The translations under genes and the position numbers were made by a program. From Adineta vaga (Eukaryota; Rotifera): DNA of 64,000 bases. This document shows, piece by piece, positions 55,901 through 64,000 of the stretch (positions within the stretch are counted from its first letter, which is position 1; the number at the start of each line of letters is the position of its first letter). The notes under the pieces are model-generated. The model was given only the letters and a program-made list of their open reading frames with translations. It searched no databases and was not told where the DNA came from. The stretch lies in the NCBI GenBank assembly GCA_021613535.1, contig CP075494.1, positions 2,108,001 through 2,172,000 of the forward strand, in the 5' to 3' direction.

Positions 55901-58900
55901 CAAACAAATACGATTGTTACCATTTCAACGGCAACTGGTTCTGGAAAATCTACTCTTCTTACGGCATTATTAATTGCCGATGGTTATGATAAAGTAATTG
56001 TTACTCAACCACGACGTTTACCATGTAATCTAATTTCACAACGTGTTAATTCTATGGTAAATGATGATATAAGTGGATGGGCAGTAAGTGGTGCTGAAAA
56101 GAATGTTAAAGCGAAAATTCTTTATTTAACTGATGGTTTATTAAAAGAACGTTTATTAAATGATGCAAATTTCATAACTGAAAGTACGAATGTCAACAAA
56201 TCGGTCGTATTTTTTATTGATGAAGTTCATGAACGTTCAATTAATATTGATTTATGTTTGGCTTTATTTGCTCGTTTATTAAAATTAAATCCATCTTTAC
56301 ATACAAAAATGAAATTAATTATATCATCTGCAACATTAGATCAATCAGTTCCAACATTATTTCGAAATATTCCTCGTTGTTCTTTAAAAGAATTTAATTT
56401 AACATCATTATCAACATTATATCCTGTAAAAATTCATCGAACACCGAATGAAAATCTTCTGGATCTCGTTCAAAAACTTTACAGTGAACGAAATCGTTAT
56501 GATCAAATTCTTTGTTTTGTTAGTTCAACACAAGATACACATGAAAATTGTCAATTATTAAAAAAACTTACTAAAGGTGCTATTATTGCTTATCCACTTA
56601 TTCAATCTCAATCAGCAATTGAACAACAAAAATTCATCGAAGAAGGAAGTGTATTCTTTTCAACAACTGTTGCTGAAACATCGTTAACATTTCCATGTTT
56701 AAAATATGTTATTGATACAGGTTTAATTAATATGCCTGTATATAGTTTAGCTTTAGAACGAACACAATTAGAAGAAATTAAATCAGCAAAATCAACAAAA
56801 AAACAACGATTAGGTCGACTCGGTCGAACACAACCAGGAGAATATTATGCATTGTATGATTATTCACCAGGTGAACAACGAGAATATCCAATACCACAAA
56901 TATGTCAATCAGATTTAGTTAATATTGAATTTTCATTACGAAAATCTCGTTTAACAACAAACTTACGTGATTTTATTCAATATTTACCTGATAAACCAAA
57001 ACGAGAATTTATTGATGATGCAATTAAACAATTACAACGACTAGAATTTATTGGTCCTTCACCAAATGAATATTTTACTTCATTAGGTAAATCAATTGCA
57101 GAATTACCTGATTTTACATCTTTATCAATGTCAAAAGCTGTTCGTTTTGCATTAACACGATATCGTTGTGGTCGTGATTTAATTATTTTATCATCAATAT
57201 TATCGGTTCTAAATACTTCATCTATATTAAAATCAATTCCAGCTGAATATAAACGTTCCGAAGGTGATTTTATGACACTTTTACAAGTAATGAATACTGT
57301 CTTATCAGTTCGTGATGCAGTTACACCAAAAGAATTTAATCCTGATCGATTTTGTGCTAGTAAACGTTTAACTCCTATTGCACATGTTATTAAAGCAGCA
57401 TTACGACGATATAAAAGTTTAGAAAAAGCATTTACTTTATCCGATAAATATCGTGAACTTGCTCAAATTCAATCGGGAAATTGGGAAAATATCGTCAAAG
57501 CTTTATTAAAAGGTTTTTCTGATAAAGTTTATGCATCACAAAAATTACTTCAAGGTAAAACTCAACAATATGTTAAATACAATATTCATCAACAACAAGA
57601 TTCATTAGATGAACCATGTTCAATTGCAGTTATTGATCGTACATCAACATTAAGAACAGGAAATAAAGGTGCATTACCAGCTTCATTAGTTTTAGCACGA
57701 GATGTTCGATATTTAACAGCAATACGTTCATCAGCAATTTTATCATTTGTTGGACAAATTGAATCTTCATGGTTAGAATATACATTTAGTCGAGAATTAA
57801 AATTAAATCAAAATGAACAACAAAAATTAAAAAATAATAATATATTACAACAAGCAATTCAACAATTTCCTTATATACAAATACATATAAATAATGGTAA
57901 ATTAGTTTTTCAAGGTCCATCTGGTCATATTCTCAATGCCGAACTTTATATACGACAACAATTAATAACATCATATAGTTTTACTTTATCATCGGATCAA
58001 GCGAATGATAATTTAGCAAGAAATTTGAAGAGTGTAACAAGTATGCCAGGAGATCTGTTTGGTCCATTAAGATGGCGATGGGAATCCGAATGTCAAGTAA
58101 AAGTACGAACAAAAATGCATAAAAATAATGGAACAATTGAAGTCAATGTTGAAGGTCTTGATTCACAAAATCAAGCTGTAGAAAAAGAATTTCGATCATT
58201 TTTATCTTGGCTTCGTATGTGTGCAGTTATTCGAGATCCAAATTCAGGTGTTTCACCTCGTGTATTAAAACCACAAATACGTGATAAATTTCGTGATATG
58301 GAAGCGAAAATTGGTAATATAACTGATCCTGAACGAACATCGGTCGATCGATGGAGAAGTTTAAAAGGTCCTGATGCAACACGTGAAACACGTATGGAAG
58401 TTGTTGCTTGGATTGCTGTATGTCAATATCATTGTCGATTAGAAGGTGGTTTTGTTCGAGATTGGGTTGTTGGAAATCATCGATCACGACCACCAAATTC
58501 ACCTCCAGATCAATGGATATCATCATCCACGACAACAAGTCAAGTTCCAAGATTACCCGTAGAACTTGTTCCCGCCGATCTCGATTGTCATTTACCTCAA
58601 TCGAAAATCTTTGATATTGAAGCTTTTCTTGATAAATTATATAGTTATGAAATTCATGCAAGATCAGTTCGTCAAGATTGGCGTTATGTTGTTATTGTTG
58701 ATGAAAAAACGAAGACCGGACCGTTTACAATGGATTTAATTGAACCACATATTGCCTTAACACATGATCGAATTGATTTTGATGTTAGTAATTTATCATT
58801 AGAACGTGAATATACAAAAGATTTAGGTATGCGTGTTGATATAACAGGTGGAACATATCCAATTGAATTAGAAACAATCGTTGAAAATATTCGAAATAAA

Positions 58901-59645
58901 AATTTTCAAGTTTTACGTCCAATTGATGGTGAAAATGGTCCAAATACATCAGGAACAGTTGCAGAACGAATTGATAGAATGAAAGCAAGAGGATGGACAC
59001 AAATTGGTACACCATTTTCATTTATTCCAAATCCACCATCAACTTGTAATGCATTACTCGTTCCTTATCCATCATCCACTGTACTGTATCAAAATCTTGT
59101 TACAGAAATGAAAAAAATTCCAGGAATGAAAGTAATTACAATTGAACAAATAAAAAATCCTAATATTGAGGCATTATATGAATATATGAAACGAACAATC
59201 GCAAAAGAAATTCCAGGAGATGATCCAAATGAACGTGAATTATTTCATGGAACAAGTGGTGAAGCTATTCAAGGAATTATTGATCGAGGTTTTGATGATC
59301 GATATTTTTCGCCTGCTGGAGCTTGGGGTTAGGTTACAAAATTCTTCCGAGAAAAAAAAATTTTTCATTGTTTTTTATTTAGGACGTGGTGCCTATTTTG
59401 CTGATGATCCTCGAAAATCGAATGGCTATGCATCACCCGATCCAACTACAAATCGTCGTGTTATTTTTTATAATAAAGTTGTATTAGGTATTGAATCTGC
59501 GCAAGCACAAACAAATAATTCTCTGAGTGCAGCACCACCAAATCATCATTCAGTTCATGGGAATGGTTTTCAATATCAAGAATATATTGTCTATCGATAT
59601 GGACAAGCTTTACCGTATCTAAAAATTACTTATACAGCACCTTGA
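52997..59645 (+). CDS. Ankyrin - DEAH helicase - nucleotidyltransferase-like - PARP fusion
   Basis: Exons 52997-59327 and 59383-59645 join in phase 1 across a 55-nt intron (2197 aa). Residues 150-270: ankyrin-like repeats (STALHAACFNNNLDIVKYLI). Residues 625-690: coiled coil. Residues 970-1400: DEAH/RHA-type RNA helicase with GSGKST (~981), TQPRR, DEVHER (~1075), SAT, TTVAETSLT and QRLGRLGR (~1270). Next is a possible KH-like segment. Residues ~1800-1930: EGGFVRDWVVG (~1815) and ADLDC (~1860) followed by FDVSNLSL, the signature layout of poly(A)/CCA nucleotidyltransferases. Residues 2030-2197: PARP catalytic domain with FHGTS, GRGAYFADDPRKSNGYA and EYIVYR, so a complete H-Y-E triad. This would be an RNA-remodelling enzyme able to ADP-ribosylate. 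The combination is unusual. An AATAAA lies at 59750-59755. Confidence 0.9.
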
Positions 59646-59749
59646 TAACATTCGGGACTGGTTTTTTTATCGTAAAATTATATATTGACCTTTTTTCGGA
59701 CTGAGAGAAAAATTTATTTGATTATTTAAAGAGTTTTTTTCAAATATTT

Positions 59750-59755
59750 AATAAA
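59750..59755 (+). terminator. Polyadenylation signal of the helicase-PARP gene
   Basis: AATAAA lies 105 bp after the stop codon. The telomere-like hairpin follows about 80 bp further on, in the place where transcription would terminate. Confidence 0.5.
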
Positions 59756-59832
59756 GAAATTAGTTTTACTGACAATTTAAACTATTTTTTGTTTGTATTT
59801 ATCAATACAAAAATAATTCATCATATATTCAT

Positions 59833-59890
59833 CTTGAGGGTGCGTGGATGTGGGTGTCGGTTGAAATGAAGAATCGATATCCACACCCTC
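59833..59890. repeat. Telomere-like hairpin element
   Basis: Left arm CTTGAGGGTGCGTGGATGTG and right arm GATATCCACACCCTCGA around a loop of about 20 nt. Confidence 0.75.
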
Positions 59891-60371
59891 GATATTTGTT
59901 TATGTCACTTTTCTTTATAAGATTGATTTTTATGAAGATAATGTTATTCATTATTTGATTATAAATTCTATAAGAGAATCTGTTATAATAATTCAGATTT
60001 GCGATATGTGTGCAATCGTTCAACCGACTAAAACTCAGTTTCATGAGGAATTCATATCATTATACTACTAATGCTGTGGTGTGATTGTCGATGCTGATAC
60101 AGTTGATGATGAAAATGATGTGAATATTATACTGTGATCGATTTTTGAAACGAAGAACTTGATATATAAACTGAGAAAAGTGCAACTAATGTTTTTTGTT
60201 TGTTTTTAACTATATTTTGGTCGTGATATTGTCACTTTATCAGTTATATAAGATATTGATTCGAAAAGGAATTTACTTGTCTATTACTGATTTATAAATA
60301 TTCAAAGGTAAAAGAGAAAGTTAATCAACATCTATTTTTTTAAACTATTTGAGTTTAATTCGATTTCTTTT
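59891..60371. other. Intergenic region, no gene seen
   Basis: AT-rich. An open frame at 59829-60044 runs through the hairpin and was discarded. Confidence 0.4.
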
Positions 60372-60668
60372 TCATATTGACGTATCGATCACAAAAATAT
60401 TATACTCATCCAATGAATATTCTGTTCTAGTGATAATAACAATCATTGTTCTTGCATTGATTTCATATGAAATATTTTCATTTTGATTTATTAAACTATT
60501 AAGTAATTGACAAAGTAAATTTGATAGATAAAGTGTAGCTACTTGATATTGATTTTGATTCAAATAATTTATTTGACATTGTCGAACATTATCTTTTCTT
60601 TCTACAAGATGCAACATGGGAATACAAAAATGTATAACCAATACAATAAGTGCTCGTATCTTTTTCAA
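60372..60668 (-). CDS. Possible small secreted protein
   Basis: A 98-aa open frame. It starts with a basic N-terminus and a hydrophobic signal-like segment (KKIRALIVLVIHFCIPML), then a polar region rich in Asn and Gln (YLNQNQYQVATLYL, LINQNENISYEI), and ends with a strand-like NIFVIDTSI. It has two Cys after the signal and no recognised family. The regular start, signal and polar body make a real gene plausible, but the AT-rich sequence could give this by chance. Open frames on the other strand overlap it. Extra exons could exist. Confidence 0.35.
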   Translation of the reverse strand: MKKIRALIVLVIHFCIPMLHLVERKDNVRQCQINYLNQNQYQVATLYLSNLLCQLLNSLINQNENISYEINARTMIVIITRTEYSLDEYNIFVIDTSI

Positions 60669-60992
60669 AATTTGCGCTATAATAAGTTCTCTCAGAGCGA
60701 CAACAACAAATCCCTAATACCGGATTCTAATGAACTTCCATGCTTGAAATTGAAAAGTGCATCATTGTCGGAAGTCAAGATATTAACAGAATACAGAATG
60801 TTGCGAATATTTTGTCTCACCCGATATGTTTATAAACAAGTTGAAAAAATTAACAAAATATTTCTTCTTTTTTTAATTTTATCTAACTTTTTTCATAGAT
60901 CTATTACAACATGAGAAGAAATAAAGAAACAACAAACTGAATAATTGATTCTAGAGAAAGCAAAGAAACACTTCTCCACCAAGAAACTTTGT

Positions 60993-61700
60993 TCATTTGA
61001 AAAATGATGTTCGAATAATGTCAACAGACGATTGTGATTCACTCGAAACAATATTTGAAACATATTTTCGTGTACATTTTGTTTCTACCCTATATCTTGT
61101 ACCTGGTAATAAATTTCCAAATCGAAAGTTTTTTATTAAATATATATCATTCGTTATTGTTTCAACTGGTGAAGTTGTATTCCAACCATTCAATTGTGCA
61201 TTCATTTCAAGTTCAAATAAAGGAATTTCTTTTGGCCAATACATTGAAACAATAGCTGAATTCGATGTTACTTTAGTCGATGTTTTTTCACGAGGTATTG
61301 GTGTTTTCGCCATTTTAAACAATTCCAATATATATGCGGAAAAACCAAATCCTGAACTGGTATTACCATTAGAACTTACTTTATATTCAATACCGCCAGC
61401 ATAATATGCATTAGCTTTTAAAAAATGATTGTCCACAACGATAAATGATGAGAAATGCATTAAATCTTTATCATTCATTATAAAATTCTTACTACGATAG
61501 ACATCAGTTGTGTTCAGTTTAAATATCACAACAGTCAAATTTACAACAAAGGGATATTCTTCCAGGGGATTAAATTTCCAAATAATATTAACAGCTGAAT
61601 CATTGTATATATTGACAGATTTGATTGAAGGTAGTATAAACGTAGATGAACTTATTGGTATTGTCGTCAATATCAGAATAAAAATCCACATGAATTGCAT
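60993..61700 (-). CDS. Secreted fibronectin type III-like protein
   Basis: Single exon, 235 aa, with a TATA box 40-48 bp upstream. The signal peptide is MWIFILILTTIPISSSTF. The body reads as two FN3-like beta-sandwich domains. The first has AVNIIWKF with its core Trp and YYAGGIEYKV. The second begins near TKVTSNSAIVSMYWP and ends with NLLPGTRYRVETKC, the L-x-P-G-T-x-Y-x-V signature of FN3. Several N-glycosylation sites are present (NLTV, NTTD, NTSS, NTTS). No membrane segment follows, so it is probably secreted. In other animals such small FN3 proteins act in adhesion or as ligands, but nothing here shows a partner. FN3 is inferred from the strand pattern and may be another Ig-like fold. Confidence 0.7.
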   Translation of the reverse strand: MQFMWIFILILTTIPISSSTFILPSIKSVNIYNDSAVNIIWKFNPLEEYPFVVNLTVVIFKLNTTDVYRSKNFIMNDKDLMHFSSFIVVDNHFLKANAYYAGGIEYKVSSNGNTSSGFGFSAYILELFKMAKTPIPREKTSTKVTSNSAIVSMYWPKEIPLFELEMNAQLNGWNTTSPVETITNDIYLIKNFRFGNLLPGTRYRVETKCTRKYVSNIVSSESQSSVDIIRTSFFK

Positions 61701-61739
61701 TTTATTGTTCGTTTAATTAGATGTGACTGGTGGTTGTTC

Positions 61740-61748
61740 TATTTATAG
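61740..61748 (-). promoter_or_regulatory. TATA box of the FN3-like gene
   Basis: CTATAAATA on the minus strand, about 40-48 bp upstream of the start codon at 61700. Confidence 0.5.
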
Positions 61749-62289
61749 AGTAGTATTCCAAACAGAGAGAAATGTTCAAAACTAAATTAACCAATACAAT
61801 TCGTGTGACTAAGAAATGTGAGCAATCATTTTTCTTAATTTTGTTTTAAATTTAAAATTTGTTTGACCTCTAGGTCATGTTAAACCGAAGGGAAAAATGT
61901 CGAGAATAGATGGGAGAAAATAGATACGGACTGACGTCGAAGGAGCAAAAGGCCAAACAAAGAGAAATATGTAGAATGTACATAAATTTTACATTACAAA
62001 ATATTTGAGGATATGGGTGTGGGTGTCGATTGAATTAAAAATTTATATAGAATTCTGTTCAATGAATTTGGATATTGCCGGAATTCCGTTTTACCGTTCT
62101 TATATTTTCTATCATACTGAATGCGAGAAATATGGACAAAAACAAGATTATTTCATTGATGATATATATTTTTTTATTTGACAAGCAACTTAAAATTATT
62201 CTTACGATAATAAAAATGACAAGAATAAATTTTATTTACAGTTTAGCCTTTGTGTGACATAAATCTCTTTCAATCAAATAGATTTCTAT
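61749..62289. other. Intergenic region with one telomere-like arm
   Basis: No gene. A lone G-rich arm TTTGAGGATATGGGTGTGGG with TGTCG after it lies at 62004-62028, about 260 bp beyond the stop codon of the 7TM gene at 62290. No C-rich partner was seen. Confidence 0.45.
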
Positions 62290-63294
62290 TTAGACAGTAG
62301 GTAGGCGATTATTTCCTGTACGAATCATAGGAAGTTCTAATGCATGAACGATGCGTCGATGTCGAAAATAATGTACAATATTCATTGTTTTTTGTCTTAA
62401 CTCGGGTAATGAGCCAATGACAACTATCGGATAAAGAAGTAATGTATAATAAGGACAATACGCTGCAAGAATAAAAACAGCATTTCCAGAATCAAATGGT
62501 ATATTGCATATGAAAAGAAAGTTCATAAGTATAAATGGAAATAGGAATATTCCATAAAGAGAAGAAATACTTAAGACTTGGATTGTCATTTTTCGATATC
62601 GTCTCCAATCTACTTGTCGTTGTGTTCTATGTTTTTGCCAGATAGTTCGTATTAAAAGAGTAAAACTGGATATGATAATGATGATTATAGGTGCAATAAA
62701 ATGAGCGCTTATTTCATATACATAAAGAGCAGCATTTTGAAGAGCACAAGGAGTCATAAATACACCAGAAATATTTTCATATGTATTGACACATTGTGAA
62801 GCAAAAAATAAGATTGTATGAAACACAATGCAATAAACAATAATAAATATTGGAGGAAAATAATGAAGAAGAATACGTTTTCGTGTAGTTGCGAGTAAAT
62901 CATTGTGAAAAATGAGAATGTGCCGTTCAAATGAAACCCAGGCATAAAGCATACATTGAACAACATAAAATGTCCAATCAATAAATCCCAAAATCATATG
63001 AAATACCAGTGGAAGATAAAACGTTTCAGAAGTGCGAAAATAATGCATAATAAAAGCTATATCTGTCAATTCATAGAATAAATTAATCACAAGAAGAACA
63101 ATAATTACGTGATTGTGAAGAGCATGACGAAGGTTTCGATCATGAAAAAACCAATATAAAGCAAACAATGAACAGCCGATCGATGGAATAATTAGCAGAA
63201 GAAAGAGCGAAAATTGTATAAAATAAAATGTTGTTGTAGCAATTCCTGATAAAAGAACACCACTTTCAGTATAGTTGTCTGTACTTACAGCCAT
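62290..63294 (-). CDS. Rhodopsin-like 7TM receptor
   Basis: Single exon, 334 aa. The short extracellular N-terminus has an N-glycosylation site (NYTE) and no signal peptide. Seven hydrophobic segments are clear: TM1 LFLLLIIPSIGCSLFALYW, TM2 HNHVIIVLLVINLFY (N-x-x-I form), TM3 ending in SFERHILIFH in the place of DRY, TM5 with APIIIIIISSFTLLI, TM6 SSLYGIFLFPFIL, and TM7 ending TLLLYPIVVIGSLPELR (Y-P form of NPxxY). A Cys in the second extracellular loop (FMTPCALQ) and QCVN are candidates for the loop bridge. The basic third cytosolic loop (WQKHRTQRQVDWRRYRK) fits G-protein coupling. The ligand is unknown; it belongs to the orphan rotifer-type expansion. Confidence 0.85.
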   Translation of the reverse strand: MAVSTDNYTESGVLLSGIATTTFYFIQFSLFLLLIIPSIGCSLFALYWFFHDRNLRHALHNHVIIVLLVINLFYELTDIAFIMHYFRTSETFYLPLVFHMILGFIDWTFYVVQCMLYAWVSFERHILIFHNDLLATTRKRILLHYFPPIFIIVYCIVFHTILFFASQCVNTYENISGVFMTPCALQNAALYVYEISAHFIAPIIIIIISSFTLLIRTIWQKHRTQRQVDWRRYRKMTIQVLSISSLYGIFLFPFILMNFLFICNIPFDSGNAVFILAAYCPYYTLLLYPIVVIGSLPELRQKTMNIVHYFRHRRIVHALELPMIRTGNNRLPTV

Positions 63295-64000
63295 CGTTGA
63301 TTATGACAAAAAGATATTGACAATAATGTTTAAATTTAACAAAAAATAATTTAAAAAATCTTTGAGACAAAATCTTAGAAAAGAAGCTTGTCTTCTAATC
63401 TAAGTTAAAGTCGGATTATTTTTTCAGTTTTCTATTCTTGACATTTAATGAGATGATTTTAAAGCGAAGAAGCAAAAAATTCTGTTGATGATTAGATGGC
63501 GAATAATTTCTCTTCCATCTAAAATTTTTCATTGTCGTAAGTGAATCTATGTTAAGACGAACAGTTAATGAACGCGTTTTGAACGCATTGAATGTAGGAT
63601 CCGGTGGAACAAAGTTTTTTCGTCCCGATCCCGACGGGATTGGGACCGGGCTCCAGAAAAAAAATAGGATTGGGACAATCTCGCCGGACCCTAATTGAAC
63701 GTACGAAATCGCATTCAGGACGACGCAAACAAAGATATATCGAACTCGTTCAGAATGCACAAGAACACACAAAGAATACGTTCCAAACCGAAGCCGTAGA
63801 CAAGTCACTCTTTTTCTGCCTGGAGTAAGACGGGGGGAGGGGGGGGGAATTATTTAGTTTTTTGGCGTACTAGGCCATCAGGCGCATGTCACAGGCTAAA
63901 TGTTACTTGTGGGTGTGGTGAGATAAGCTGCCATGACCAGTTTCAGTCTTGCTCAACGATCTCATCAGATGATTAATATCTTAATTGAATTTTAAAATCT
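63295..64000. other. Right end of window: inserted element, G-run, no gene
   Basis: Two overlapping opposite-strand open frames (63416-63828) run across the GC-rich inserted element and are not thought to be genes. A G-run (six G, A, nine G) lies at 63832-63847. A weak TTGTGGGTGTGG arm lies at about 63908-63919. Confidence 0.45.
63597..63691. repeat. MITE-like element with TA target duplication
   Basis: Imperfect 12-bp terminal inverted repeats (GGATCCGGTGGA on the left, CTCGCCGGACCC on the right) are bordered by TA on both sides (63595-63596 and 63692-63693), as for Tc1/mariner-type insertions. The 95-bp body is GC-rich and repeats GGATTGGGAC twice. It has no coding capacity. Confidence 0.55.

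Noticed and set aside
2861-62028. Interpreting each hairpin as an independent ancient chromosome fusion
   Set aside because: There are too many in 64 kb, and several share loop sequence, so a dispersed family is more likely than many separate fusions.
63416-63828. Overlapping ORFs on both strands at the right edge
   Set aside because: They cross the MITE-like GC-rich element and have no recognisable content.
1-64000. tRNA, rRNA or other structural RNA genes
   Set aside because: No cloverleaf with A and B boxes and no rRNA-like stretch was recognised by eye. A dedicated RNA search would be needed to exclude short ones.

Overview
The window looks like animal nuclear DNA, most likely from a bdelloid rotifer (Adineta/Rotaria type). 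This is inferred, not proven. The support is: strongly AT-rich DNA; short GT-AG introns (many 47-126 nt); large repeat-built genes (TPR, kelch, NHL, LDLa, rhodopsin-like 7TM receptors); cell-wall-active enzymes that look foreign to animals; and a dense scatter of GTGTGGG-type sequence, which matches the (TGTGGG)n telomere repeat reported for bdelloids. No rRNA, tRNA or CRISPR array was recognised.

Layout. 0.9-5.8 kb: a membrane-anchored kelch protein, a small RING protein, and a TPR protein with a C-terminal module beginning VLWLDD. 6.1-10.0 kb (minus): a six-exon receptor that joins an NHL beta-propeller, three exon-encoded ~130-aa repeats and a 7TM domain. 10.8-15.1 kb (minus): a PARP14-like macro-WWE-PARP protein. 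15.9-19.4 kb (minus): a RING protein with three FET-like RRMs and a NYN RNase domain, containing a 340-bp near-identical internal duplication. 21-26.8 kb: an acyltransferase-3 membrane protein, a 7TM receptor, a seven-repeat kelch protein and a Cys-rich secreted exon pair. 27.6-33.3 kb: a cluster of plant or microbial cell-wall enzymes (expansin, GH5 cellulase, truncated GH51 arabinofuranosidase). The first two carry the same Ser/Arg-rich repeat tail. 34-41 kb: a FkbM/METTL24-like methyltransferase, a P450 pseudogene and a DEG/ENaC channel. 41.8-43.3 kb: two gene remnants. 43.4-48.1 kb: an arginine-type ADP-ribosyltransferase fused to about two dozen TPRs. 50.4-52.2 kb: an LDLa-repeat protein with frameshifts. 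53.0-59.6 kb: a 2197-aa ankyrin/DEAH-helicase/nucleotidyltransferase-like/PARP fusion. 60.4-63.3 kb: a small secreted protein, a fibronectin-III-like secreted protein and another 7TM receptor.

Two themes stand out. First, about twenty short hairpins are spread through the window. They have a GTGTGGG-rich left arm, a short loop and a CCCACAC-rich right arm. They sit mostly 100-400 bp downstream of stop codons, and two gene remnants end exactly at them. Second, ADP-ribosylation is unusually well represented: three unrelated writer architectures (PARP14-like, helicase-PARP and ART-TPR) plus a macro domain, next to an RNA-degrading NYN protein. This hints at an RNA- or stress-defence function, but that link is inference.

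Splice sites were read by eye from GT/AG signals and frame continuity. No transcript or database evidence was available.
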